Source of the DNA: G963702155 sp963702155
GTDB taxonomy: Bacteria > Pseudomonadota > Alphaproteobacteria > Micavibrionales > Micavibrionaceae
DNA length: 64,000 nucleotides
Assembly: GCA_963702155.1 (NCBI GenBank)
Contig: OY969717.1
Location: 1,178,001-1,242,000, forward strand
Reading direction: 5' to 3'
Shown here: positions 1 through 7,892 of the stretch, piece by piece
How positions within the stretch are numbered: position 1 is the first letter of the stretch
How the letters are laid out: each line of letters begins with the position of its first letter
The notes under the pieces: model-generated
Database searches by the model: none
Seen by the model: only the letters and a program-made list of their open reading frames with translations
Told to the model about the DNA's origin: nothing
Position numbers and translations under genes: made by a program

Positions 1-348
1 AACAATATCCTCAAGGGCTTTTTGATCTGACGGATCAATATTTTGCGTATCCGCTACGCCCGCAACATTTAAATCCGGCGCCTCGGCCAGCCCCTCATCA
101 TACGCCGCTTCGTCCATTTCGTGCGCTTTGATATCCGGCGCTTCAAAATTCACCTGCTTACGAATATCTTCCATGTCATGTTCACGCATAAAATCATCAA
201 ACTGGCGCGACATTGCAAATTTCATGTAGTTGATCCTGCGCACCAGCCGGCCAAGCATCACCATAATTTTGGTAAGCTCATTTGGGCCGAGCACAACCAC
301 AGCCATAGCCATAATCAATAATAATTCAGGAAATCCAAAATCAAGCAT
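1..348 (-). CDS. tatB: Sec-independent protein translocase TatB (3' end beyond window)
   Basis: TatB works with TatC as the receptor for twin-arginine signal peptides at the inner membrane. The visible 116 codons begin MLDFGFPELLLI, run through one hydrophobic helix and the conserved ALGP-like hinge (here VVVLGPNEL), then an amphipathic helix rich in Arg and Met. The acidic, Asp/Glu-rich tail is cut by the window edge. It lies 19 bases downstream of tatA in the same direction, so tatC probably follows outside the window. The nagZ-scpA-scpB-tatABC order is typical of Alphaproteobacteria. The start is the ATG ending at 348; no strong Shine-Dalgarno precedes it, which suggests coupling to tatA. 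Confidence 0.9.
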   Translation of the reverse strand, partial: MLDFGFPELLLIMAMAVVVLGPNELTKIMVMLGRLVRRINYMKFAMSRQFDDFMREHDMEDIRKQVNFEAPDIKAHEMDEAAYDEGLAEAPDLNVAGVADTQNIDPSDQKALEDIV

Positions 349-367
349 GTTTTAAAAATAAAGGGGA

Positions 368-628
368 TTAAGCCTTGTCTTTCTGGCTTTCTGTCACCGC
401 GGCGGGTGCTTGGGAGGCAGGTTTTTGATCCGCCGTAATCGCGGCTCTCTTTGTATCTTGAGCAGATTTCTGCGCGTTTGCAGTGTCCGCATCATCCTCG
501 TTCAGCCCCTTTTTAAAACTGCGAATGCCCTTCGCCAGATTTTCGGCAATCATAGGTACGCGGCTTGCGCCAAACAAAAAGAAAATAAGCAAAACAACAA
601 TCAAAATTTGTAACGGGCCGGGTGCCAT
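368..628 (-). CDS. tatA: Sec-independent protein translocase TatA
   Basis: TatA multimerises to form the passage through which folded Tat substrates cross the inner membrane. The 86-residue product has the family layout: a short periplasmic N-terminus, one membrane helix (about residues 7-20), the FG hinge (FLFGASRVP), an amphipathic helix (AENLAKGIRSFKKGL) and a polar tail rich in Ala, Gln and Lys. The ATG at 628 has an AAGGAG ribosome site about 8 bases upstream. It sits between scpB and tatB in one minus-strand operon with very short spacers. Confidence 0.95.
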   Translation of the reverse strand: MAPGPLQILIVVLLIFFLFGASRVPMIAENLAKGIRSFKKGLNEDDADTANAQKSAQDTKRAAITADQKPASQAPAAVTESQKDKA

Positions 629-643
629 ATCAATGCTCCTTTA

Positions 644-1348
644 TTAAGCGGTCTTTTCCAAAATTTCATCTTTATCATACGCCGCTTCTGCCGCGCTGTC
701 TCCCCTTAATTCGGCCTCATTCAGTTCATTATTTTCAGGCTCGGTATCCGCGACCTCATCCTGAGCGTCCTGCCCGCGGAACAAATCCCCCGTAGGTACG
801 GTTTCAATCGCTGGCCTGCGGTCGAGCAACCCCGATGCTCTCAAATCATCCATACCCGGCAAATCCATAAGAGATTCCAAGGAAAAATGATCTAAAAATG
901 TCGGAGTACTAACCCAGGTCAGCGGACGGCCGGGGCTTTCCCGGCGCCGCCCCGGTTTAATCCATCCAGCCTCAATCAATAAATCCAACGTGCCGCGATG
1001 GGTCGCAACCCCGCGAATATTCTCAATTTCCGCCCGCGTAACAGGTTGGTGATAGGCAATAATAGCAAGCGTTTCCATAGCAGCGCGACTTAATTTCTTT
1101 TGCACATCCTGCTCTAACGACAAAGAATCCGACAAATCCGGCGCAGTACGAAACGCCCATAGACCGTCCGCATGATGCAAGACAACGCCGCGCCCCTCAT
1201 AATCAGACTGCAACGCAAGCAAAACCCCGCCCACATCCACATCATCAGGCATATAGCCATGCAAATCCCGCGTATTAAGCGGCGCGGGCGCTGCGAATAA
1301 CAAGGCTTCGATCAACCGTTTATGATCCTCATGTATAAAATCGCTCAT
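644..1348 (-). CDS. scpB: Segregation and condensation protein ScpB
   Basis: ScpB is the winged-helix (kite) subunit of the SMC-ScpAB condensin that organises and segregates the chromosome. The 234-residue protein opens with the family signature LIEALLFAAPAPL and contains ETLAIIAYHQPVTRAEIE and the RGV...LIEAGWIKPGRR segment typical of its two winged helices. The last 60 or so residues are an acidic low-complexity tail. It is preceded by scpA with a 9-base gap and followed by tatA with a 15-base gap. AAGGAT provides the ribosome site. Confidence 0.93.
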   Translation of the reverse strand: MSDFIHEDHKRLIEALLFAAPAPLNTRDLHGYMPDDVDVGGVLLALQSDYEGRGVVLHHADGLWAFRTAPDLSDSLSLEQDVQKKLSRAAMETLAIIAYHQPVTRAEIENIRGVATHRGTLDLLIEAGWIKPGRRRESPGRPLTWVSTPTFLDHFSLESLMDLPGMDDLRASGLLDRRPAIETVPTGDLFRGQDAQDEVADTEPENNELNEAELRGDSAAEAAYDKDEILEKTA

Positions 1349-1357
1349 TTATTATCC

Positions 1358-2257
1358 TTACCCCCCTGCTACGTTTGCTTCGACCTTTGCACCCGTCTCG
1401 GCGCCCGCATCACTACGCGCGCGCATATAAATCGGACGAAACAAACCGTCTTGTTTAAATTCAACCCTGCCTTGTTTTGCCAGCTCAAGCGCCGCCGTCA
1501 ATGTCGAGGCCAAGGTTGAGCGACCATAAAGCTTGTCAGGCAAATCATCCGGCAAAAAACTGCTAAGCGTTGCCCAAACACTGTCCATACCCTTGCGCGG
1601 CAATTGCCCCAGCATACGGGTAAGCCGATCCATTGCATTATCTGCCGACATTAACCGGAATTCTGGCAAATCATAATGGCTATCCTCTTCACGTTTTTTG
1701 ATATCGCCATATGTTTTAAGCAAATCAAAAAGCCCGACCTGCCAGCGTGTCTGCGTTTTAATGCTAATCCCCTCCGGCGTGCCGCGCGCATAAACGCCCC
1801 GCCCCAATTGAGGCAAAGCTTGTAACGCTTCCGCCGCCTTTTGCATCGCCTCAAGCCGTCTAAGCTGAAATTGGAGTGCTTCGGCCATCTCCTCGGCAGT
1901 ATGCTGGGTTTCATCCTGCTCATCCGGAGGCAATAAAAGCCGTGATTTCAAATACGCAAGCCACGCCGCCGTCACTAGATATTCTGCCGCTAGCTCCAGA
2001 TTCAAAACCCGCGCTCGCTCTACAAACCCAAGATATTGCCGCGCCAATTGCAAGATAGATACTTTGGATAAATCAACCTTTTGCTTACGCGCCAACTCTA
2101 AAAGAACCTCCATCGGCCCTTCATACCCGTCAATATCAAGAAGTAACGCATCGGCCTCATCATGCGCTTGCAATGAATTTTCGCCCGCCTGACGCGGCGG
2201 GTCTTCTTCAAAATCCGGTGAACGGATCGATGCGGCCTCTAAAGATGTTTGAATCAT
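1358..2257 (-). CDS. scpA: Segregation and condensation protein ScpA
   Basis: ScpA is the kleisin that bridges the SMC heads and binds ScpB. The 299-residue product carries the kleisin N-terminal signature DIDGYEGPMEVLLELARKQK at about residues 40-60, then YLVTAAWLAYLKSRLLLP, and ends with a winged-helix region. The N-terminus is longer than in many homologues because about 38 polar residues precede the signature. Its ATG overlaps the nagZ stop codon (ATGA), so the two are probably translationally coupled. Confidence 0.93.
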   Translation of the reverse strand: MIQTSLEAASIRSPDFEEDPPRQAGENSLQAHDEADALLLDIDGYEGPMEVLLELARKQKVDLSKVSILQLARQYLGFVERARVLNLELAAEYLVTAAWLAYLKSRLLLPPDEQDETQHTAEEMAEALQFQLRRLEAMQKAAEALQALPQLGRGVYARGTPEGISIKTQTRWQVGLFDLLKTYGDIKKREEDSHYDLPEFRLMSADNAMDRLTRMLGQLPRKGMDSVWATLSSFLPDDLPDKLYGRSTLASTLTAALELAKQGRVEFKQDGLFRPIYMRARSDAGAETGAKVEANVAGG

Positions 2258-3273
2258 GCAGCCAGTGTGCGAAATTCTTCCGCTTTTTGCAAGCGCTCCA
2301 GCGTTTTCAACGATATTTTAGGAAGGATATTCGCCATCTGTTCCATATCTTTCATATCCGCCCAACAATAAAGCGCAATATCACAGCCTGCGCGCATAGA
2401 AAGCGCGGCACGATCCGCAATATCACCATATTTGGAAAGCGCATCCATGTTCAAATCATCACTCATTAATAATCCATCAAACCCTATACTTTTACGAATG
2501 ATCTCTTGGATAATAACAGGTGATACCGATGCCGGATGCACCGCATCTACATCACTATAAATAACATGCCCCGTCATGCCCCATACCGCAGGACCGATAT
2601 CAGATTGCGCCAAACGCCGAAAAACATCAAAGTCAGAAGATTCCAGCACATCGCGCGCCGTATCAACAATTGGCAAGTCCTTGTGCGAATCAAGATTGGC
2701 GCGCCCCTGACCCGGAATATGTTTAATTACTGGTATCACGCCCTTTGCATATAAATTTCGGCACACGGATAAGGCCAATCTAAAAACAATATCAATATTA
2801 TCTGAAAACGCACGATCCCCAATCGCCTGATGTGTATCGGGGTAGAGCAAATCCAAAACAGGCGCGCAATTTACATTTACCCCCGCATATGATAATTCGC
2901 CCGCCAATTGGATAATCGTAAACCGCAAATCAGAAAGCGCGATTTGAAGATCATTAGCCGCCATATCGCCAAAATCTTTCATTGGCGGATGCTCGCGCCA
3001 ACGTGGCGGCTTTAAACGCTGTACCCGCCCGCCTTCCTGATCAATCAAAATAGGGCAATCCCAACCAACGGTATTTTTAAGCTCTTGTGAAAGCGCGCGT
3101 ACCTGATCCGGCGTATCGCAGTTCCGTCCAAATAATATAAAACCAAACGGATTGGCTTCTTTAAAAAAAGAAATTTCATTTTCTGTCAAAGAGTGACCAG
3201 ATGCAGATAAAACTGCAGCCAGCCGGCCTTCTGCGTGGGCTGACCATTCACGCGCCAAAACTTTAACGGACAA
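2254..3273 (-). CDS. nagZ: Beta-N-acetylhexosaminidase NagZ (GH3), probable TTG start
   Basis: NagZ removes N-acetylglucosamine from anhydro-muropeptides in the cytoplasm during murein recycling. Family marks are NPFGFILFGRNC near the N-terminus, LIDQEGGRVQRL, the KHIPGQGRANLDSH loop with the catalytic His/Asp pair, and LLMSDDLNMDAL with the catalytic Asp nucleophile. I place the start at the TTG at 3273. It has a GGAGGG Shine-Dalgarno (3281-3286) at 7-base spacing and gives 339 residues, the usual family size. A GTG at 3327 would add 18 residues and overlap the upstream gene by 65 bases. The stop overlaps the scpA start. No Sec signal is seen, consistent with a cytoplasmic enzyme. Confidence 0.88.
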   Translation of the reverse strand: MSVKVLAREWSAHAEGRLAAVLSASGHSLTENEISFFKEANPFGFILFGRNCDTPDQVRALSQELKNTVGWDCPILIDQEGGRVQRLKPPRWREHPPMKDFGDMAANDLQIALSDLRFTIIQLAGELSYAGVNVNCAPVLDLLYPDTHQAIGDRAFSDNIDIVFRLALSVCRNLYAKGVIPVIKHIPGQGRANLDSHKDLPIVDTARDVLESSDFDVFRRLAQSDIGPAVWGMTGHVIYSDVDAVHPASVSPVIIQEIIRKSIGFDGLLMSDDLNMDALSKYGDIADRAALSMRAGCDIALYCWADMKDMEQMANILPKISLKTLERLQKAEEFRTLAA

Positions 3274-4405
3274 CGAGGCACCCTCCGGGCTTTTTTGCCT
3301 TGATCGAAGTGCAAACCGAATCAGCACTATCTTTGCTCATCGGCCCTGCTTGAATACGGAAAAATGTCCCCCGCTCTCCTAGATCGGCGCGCTCAACACG
3401 GTAATCTGCAGCCGATAGCGCTCCGTGTTCTTTTTTTATTTTTTGCCATTCACCAGATGCGCCGGACGCACTTCTGACACTGCCGACCTGCACATAATAA
3501 GAGCCAGACGTCATAGCGACAGAAGAACTTGCCGCGCCTGCCGCCGGTTCAACAGATGCCGCCGTACCGCTATCTTTTTTATCTAAAACCGATTTAACAA
3601 ATTCGATTGTTTCAGGTGATGACCCTGCCTTATGAAGGCTTTGCGGCTTTGTATCTGCCGGTTTTGCGGCTTGCTTTACGTCAACCAAATCACGGGTGTT
3701 TTTATTTAAAGCATCAAGCTCATTCGCCATGGGCTCTGCCGGCGTTAAAGTCTCCTCACTCGAAGCTGAAAGATCGAGTTTTTCCGTAACGTCTATATTT
3801 TCATTTGCATCATTTTCATCAACACTATTATTTTGCTGAAGCATATCACGCGCTTTATTGCTGGTATCCAGATTTTGTAGGGCTTCATTTTGGGCAGCAC
3901 GCATTTTCTCTGCCGCGGCTAGTATTTCAGGGTCGGCTTCCGGCTCTTCAGCAAAAGTTGCAGTTTCCCCGGTGTCGTTAGTAGTATCAGAAGAGCCAGA
4001 CGCAGGCTCAAGTAAATTCTCTATACGTCCACCTTCACGAGCCATTGGATTACCATTTTCATCATAGCGCATCGCGGAAAATACCGTACTGTCACGATAT
4101 GGAATATCCATCCCGCCCGGATCATCCGGCGCGGATTTATACGCCTCGGCACTGGCTTGGATAATAGGCACATTTTCTTCTTCAATATCAGAAGATGGAT
4201 AGCTAACGATAATTATGCCTGCAATCGCCGCGCCTACCAATAACAGCGCGCCTGTGCCGAGCATAGGGCTGCGCATTTTTTGCGCCAGCCCGCTTCCAAA
4301 AATCTTGTCCATCATACCGCGCGGCTTGCGGTTATATCGGTTGTTACCATCAAAATTATCGTAGTTATTTTGCGGGGTATAGGGGTTGTTATAATCGTTA
4401 CTCAT
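3263..4405 (-). CDS. SPOR-domain inner-membrane protein
   Basis: This 380-residue protein has a polar Asn/Tyr-rich cytoplasmic N-terminus, one membrane helix (about residues 54-74, GTGALLLVGAAIAGIIIV), a long low-complexity acidic/Ala-rich periplasmic spacer, and a C-terminal SPOR domain (YYVQVGSVRS...FFRIQAGPMSKDSADSVCTSIKAKK). SPOR domains bind glycan strands lacking stem peptides, usually at the division septum, so a role in division or sacculus remodelling is inferred. The ATG at 4405 has AAAGGA upstream; a longer reading from a TTG at 4528 is unlikely because it overlaps dgt. A SPOR protein next to nagZ is common in Alphaproteobacteria. The end of this gene overlaps the nagZ start. Confidence 0.85.
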   Translation of the reverse strand: MSNDYNNPYTPQNNYDNFDGNNRYNRKPRGMMDKIFGSGLAQKMRSPMLGTGALLLVGAAIAGIIIVSYPSSDIEEENVPIIQASAEAYKSAPDDPGGMDIPYRDSTVFSAMRYDENGNPMAREGGRIENLLEPASGSSDTTNDTGETATFAEEPEADPEILAAAEKMRAAQNEALQNLDTSNKARDMLQQNNSVDENDANENIDVTEKLDLSASSEETLTPAEPMANELDALNKNTRDLVDVKQAAKPADTKPQSLHKAGSSPETIEFVKSVLDKKDSGTAASVEPAAGAASSSVAMTSGSYYVQVGSVRSASGASGEWQKIKKEHGALSAADYRVERADLGERGTFFRIQAGPMSKDSADSVCTSIKAKKPGGCLVVR

Positions 4406-4512
4406 TTTAAAAAATCCTTTAATCTTTATAAATCTGCTCCAAGGCCGAATGCAATTTTGTACAGACCAATAGCATGCCGATTCTGTGTAGACATTATAAG
4501 CCAACGAGCACC

Positions 4513-5709
4513 TTATCGTAAATCCCAATATAAATCGAACAGGCGCTCATGCTCGCGGATGGCATACCGGTCAGTCATACCGGCAATATAATCGGCCACA
4601 ATACGCGCCCGTAACCCCTCATCATCCTGCGCTCCGGCTTCTTTGATCCGGCGCTGCCAATTATCAGGCAGCAGTAAATAATTATCCTTAAAGGCTGTGA
4701 ATAAGTCACCAACAATCCGCTCCACTTTAAGCCATATCCGCTCAATCGTGTAATGACGATACATCCTTTCAAACAAAAATTCGCGCAATACATTGACTTT
4801 TATCCGCATGTCTTCGGAAAATGCCACCATCTGACGTCCCGCCCCTCTAATATCATCAGGATTTTTCGGGCTTAAGCTATGCAAACGCTTTTTAGTCTCC
4901 TCCAGTACATTATCCGCCATCATCCCAATCATTTCGCGGATCATTTCCTGTATCAAAAACCGCTTGGTCAAGTTAGGGTAACGCCCGCGCACGGATTTTA
5001 AAACCTCGGCAAGTAATGGCAATTGCTCTAAGTCCTTAATGGTGAATAAGCCCGCCCGCAGACCATCCTCGACATCATGATTATTATATGCAATATCATC
5101 GGACAGCGCCGCGACCTGCGCTTCCATGGACGCATAAGAGGAAAGTCGTAAATCCATTTTCTCATTCAAATTCCGGACGGCAATATGCAAATCGCCTTCA
5201 ACCGGCCCATTATGTTTGACCACCCCTTCCAATGTTTCCCACGTCAAGTTCAGGCCAATCCATTCCGGATATTTTCGCTCCAACGTGGTTAAAACACGCA
5301 GAGATTGGTCATTATGATCAAACCCGCCATAAGGCTTCATACATTTTTGCAAATACTCCTCCCCGATATGCGCGAACGGTGTATGCCCTAAATCATGCGC
5401 AAGGGCAACGGCCTCTGCCAAATCCTCATTGACCATCAGCGCGCGCGCCAACGTACGGGCAATTTGCGCAACCTCTAACGTATGGGTTAAACGCGTCCGG
5501 TAATGATCCCCTTCATGATAAACAAACACTTGCGTTTTATATTTCAAACGGCGAAAAGCACTTGCATGGATAATCCGGTCTCGATCCCTCTGAAAAGGTG
5601 TGCGATAACGGCTCTCCGGCTCTTCATAGACGCGCCCCACCGACATATCCGGCCGGCACGCATAGGACGCCAAAGGCAAAGCGCAATAATTATATGCCGC
5701 ATCATTCAT
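4513..5709 (-). CDS. dgt: Deoxyguanosinetriphosphate triphosphohydrolase-like protein
   Basis: This HD-superfamily enzyme hydrolyses dNTPs to deoxynucleoside and triphosphate and helps balance dNTP pools. The 398-residue length fits the Dgt type 2 family. Visible motifs are RDRDRIIHASAFRRLKYKTQV, the first metal ligand in RLTHTLEVAQIAR, the HD pair in AHDLGHTPFAHIGE, and the distal Asp in LSDDIAYNNHDVEDG. The start ATG at 5709 has a GAAAGA ribosome site. It lies upstream of the SPOR gene on the same strand. In many relatives argS sits between dgt and the SPOR gene, but it is absent here. Confidence 0.92.
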   Translation of the reverse strand: MNDAAYNYCALPLASYACRPDMSVGRVYEEPESRYRTPFQRDRDRIIHASAFRRLKYKTQVFVYHEGDHYRTRLTHTLEVAQIARTLARALMVNEDLAEAVALAHDLGHTPFAHIGEEYLQKCMKPYGGFDHNDQSLRVLTTLERKYPEWIGLNLTWETLEGVVKHNGPVEGDLHIAVRNLNEKMDLRLSSYASMEAQVAALSDDIAYNNHDVEDGLRAGLFTIKDLEQLPLLAEVLKSVRGRYPNLTKRFLIQEMIREMIGMMADNVLEETKKRLHSLSPKNPDDIRGAGRQMVAFSEDMRIKVNVLREFLFERMYRHYTIERIWLKVERIVGDLFTAFKDNYLLLPDNWQRRIKEAGAQDDEGLRARIVADYIAGMTDRYAIREHERLFDLYWDLR

Positions 5710-5833
5710 AAAAAATCTTTCATCAGAATCATAAAAGTTAAAACATTGTCTGAAACCATTCTTGCCTTAAATGGTTTTAAGTTCAACGGATGAACATAAA
5801 TAAAATTTAAGAAATTTGAAGGAACAACGACGC

Positions 5834-6940
5834 ATGACCAAAGATTTATTTTCCGCTATAAAAATCGGAAGCGCCGAATTAAAAAATCGCATTATTATGG
5901 CGCCCATGACTAGAAACCGCGCCGATGATAACCTCGCGCCAACCGATTTGATGACAAAATATTACGCGCAACGGGCATCCGCAGGTCTTATCATTACCGA
6001 AGCCTCGCAAATTTCCGCCCAAGGGATCGGCTATGTTAAAACGCCGGGAATCCATACCGATGCACAAGTTGAAGGCTGGAAAAAAGTAACAGACGCCGTT
6101 CATAAAAAAGGCGGAAAAATCTTTATACAGCTATGGCATGTTGGCCGCGTATCACATGAAAGCCTGCAGCCAAATGGCGAAAAACCGGTCGCCCCCAGCG
6201 CGATTAAACCGGATACGCAAGCCTTTACCGCCGATGGCCCGCAAGATTGCCCAGAGCCACGCGCGTTAGAAATCGCCGAAATAAAAGATATTATCAATGA
6301 CTATGTCCAAGCCACTGAAAATGCTAAGAAAGCAGGCTTTGATGGTGTAGAAATCCATGCCGCCAACGGATACCTGATTGACCAATTTATACGCGACGGA
6401 TCGAATAGCCGTGAAGACGATTATGGCCGGGACTTAGAAGGACGATGTAAGTTTGCAATTGATATCGTGGAAGCCGTCACAAAAGCGTGGGAGCCAAGCC
6501 GTGTAGGTATTCGTCTTTCCCCGACCAGTACATTTAACGATATGCGTGATAGTAATCCTTTAAAAACATTTGGTTACCTCACTGAAAAATTAAACAAATA
6601 TGACCTTGCATACCTCCATATTGTTGAACCCCTGCCCGGTCATGACATGATGGATATTCAAGATGGCGTAGAGCGTATTGCCGGTGATTTGAAAAAACTC
6701 TATAACGGCAACTTCATGATCAATGGCGGATATGACAAGCAGTACGGTCAGGATGCCATTAAAAACGGTGCGGCTAATCTCGTATCTTTTGGCGTTCCTT
6801 TCATTGCAAACCCCGATTTGGTGGAGCGCTTTGAAAAAGATGCCGCGCTAAACGAACCGGATAATGATACATTCTACGGCGGCGGCGCGGAAGGCTACAC
6901 CGACTATCCAACGCTTGATGAAAAACAAAAAGCGGCTTAA
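5834..6940 (+). CDS. NADH:flavin oxidoreductase of the Old Yellow Enzyme family
   Basis: Members are FMN-dependent ene-reductases that reduce activated C=C bonds, nitro groups or nitrate esters using NAD(P)H. The 368-residue protein starts with DLFSAIKIGSAELKNRIIMAPMTRNRA, has QLWHVGRVSH, the active-site segment GFDGVEIHAANGYLIDQF, and the FMN phosphate-binding region INGGYD...LVSFGVPFIANPDL. All are hallmarks of the NemA/OYE class. The start at 5834 has AAGGA about 10 bases upstream. The gene is divergent from dgt and appears to be transcribed alone. The physiological substrate cannot be inferred from sequence. Confidence 0.9.
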   Translation: MTKDLFSAIKIGSAELKNRIIMAPMTRNRADDNLAPTDLMTKYYAQRASAGLIITEASQISAQGIGYVKTPGIHTDAQVEGWKKVTDAVHKKGGKIFIQLWHVGRVSHESLQPNGEKPVAPSAIKPDTQAFTADGPQDCPEPRALEIAEIKDIINDYVQATENAKKAGFDGVEIHAANGYLIDQFIRDGSNSREDDYGRDLEGRCKFAIDIVEAVTKAWEPSRVGIRLSPTSTFNDMRDSNPLKTFGYLTEKLNKYDLAYLHIVEPLPGHDMMDIQDGVERIAGDLKKLYNGNFMINGGYDKQYGQDAIKNGAANLVSFGVPFIANPDLVERFEKDAALNEPDNDTFYGGGAEGYTDYPTLDEKQKAA

Positions 6941-6951
6941 GCAAAAAACCA

Positions 6952-7020
6952 ATGTCATCCCGGCGAAAGCTCGGATACATGATTTTAAAAAATAGATTCT
7001 GCTTTCGTACAAAATGACAT
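6952..7020. repeat. Palindromic REP-like intergenic element
   Basis: An imperfect inverted repeat lies between the OYE gene and the erpA-like gene. ATGTCAT at 6952 matches ATGACAT at 7014-7020, and GAAAGC at 6965 matches GCTTTC at about 7001. The left arm ATGTCATCCCGGCGAAAGC resembles dispersed alphaproteobacterial palindromes. It contains an ATG at 7014 that would otherwise look like the start of the next gene. Confidence 0.6.
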
Positions 7021-7031
7021 ATATTGATAAT

Positions 7032-7367
7032 ATGACTGATGTAAAAGAAAAAATAACCGTCGATAAGACTGCCGTAAAACGTGTAAACGACTTGCGAGAG
7101 ATAAAATTAGACCCTGCACTATATCTACGTGTTACGGTTGAGGGCGGCGGCTGTTCCGGATTTCAGTATATTCTGGAACTGGATAATACCTCCAAAAAAG
7201 AAGATCATATTTTTGAAGGCGCAGTGGTTACAGACCCCATCTCCCTGCCCTTCTTAAAAGACTCGGTTATAACATTTGAAGAAGACCTCGCCGGATCAGA
7301 GTTTAAAATCACCAACCCCAATGCGGTTGCGGGTTGTGGCTGCGGCACATCGTTTTCTATGGGGTAA
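7032..7367 (+). CDS. erpA: HesB/IscA-type iron-sulfur carrier (ErpA-like)
   Basis: A-type carriers receive Fe-S clusters from the assembly scaffold and hand them to apo-enzymes. The 111-residue reading contains the three conserved cysteines: one in GGGCSGFQY and two in the C-terminal GCGCGTSFS, preceded by ITNPNAV. The ATG at 7032 is preferred over the one at 7014, which lies inside a palindromic repeat; neither has a strong ribosome site. Proximity to dgt matches the common HesB-dgt neighbourhood of Alphaproteobacteria. ErpA rather than IscA is favoured because no isc or suf genes are adjacent, but this is not proven. Confidence 0.85.
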   Translation: MTDVKEKITVDKTAVKRVNDLREIKLDPALYLRVTVEGGGCSGFQYILELDNTSKKEDHIFEGAVVTDPISLPFLKDSVITFEEDLAGSEFKITNPNAVAGCGCGTSFSMG

Positions 7368-7440
7368 ATAAGCGCCATTCTATATAAATTAAAAAAATTA
7401 GCGTATCCTTTTTACTCTATATAAATCAAAAGGATATATC

Positions 7441-7812
7441 ATGACAAAATCTCTATACGACCGCATTGGCGGTAAGCCCGCCGTTGATGCTGCCGTTGAT
7501 ATTTTCTATGATAAAGTTCTTACCGATGACCGGATCAACCATTTTTTCAAGAATATCGATATGGTCAAACAGCGCGGCCATCAAAGGGCATTTTTAACCT
7601 ATGCATTCGGCGGTATGGAAACATATACAGGCCGCTCTATGCGAGAAGCCCATAAAAGATTGGTCGAGGAAGAAGGCTTAAATGAAGACCATTTCAACGC
7701 CGTTGCCGAAAATTTGCAATCCACGCTTGAAGAATTAAAAGTTCCCGATAATTTGATCAACGAGGTCATGACCATCGCCGCAAGTACAAAAGACGATGTT
7801 CTAAACAGGTAA
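7441..7812 (+). CDS. Group 1 truncated haemoglobin
   Basis: This is a 123-residue 2-on-2 globin. It starts with SLYDRIGGKPAVDAAVDIFYDKVL, the N-terminal helix and B-helix with the B10 Tyr. It then shows the CD1 Phe region (INHFFKNIDM), the GG motif in FGGMETYTGRSM, and the proximal F8 His in REAHKRLV. Such proteins bind O2 or NO and often detoxify NO, but the substrate here is unknown. It is preceded by AAAAGGA at good spacing. A perfect 10-base direct repeat (CTATATAAAT at 7380 and 7417) lies in its upstream region and may hold promoter elements. Confidence 0.9.
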   Translation: MTKSLYDRIGGKPAVDAAVDIFYDKVLTDDRINHFFKNIDMVKQRGHQRAFLTYAFGGMETYTGRSMREAHKRLVEEEGLNEDHFNAVAENLQSTLEELKVPDNLINEVMTIAASTKDDVLNR

Positions 7813-7892
7813 ATTTAAATACAACTCTGGCCTTTATATTTGCAATATTTCATAAATCCTGAAAAGTGTCAAGGAAAATATTCCTAAAAAAA

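Noticed and set aside
4406..4528. N-terminal extension of the SPOR-domain protein to a TTG at 4528
   Set aside because: It would overlap the end of dgt, adds 41 atypical residues and lacks a ribosome site, while the ATG at 4405 has AAAGGA.
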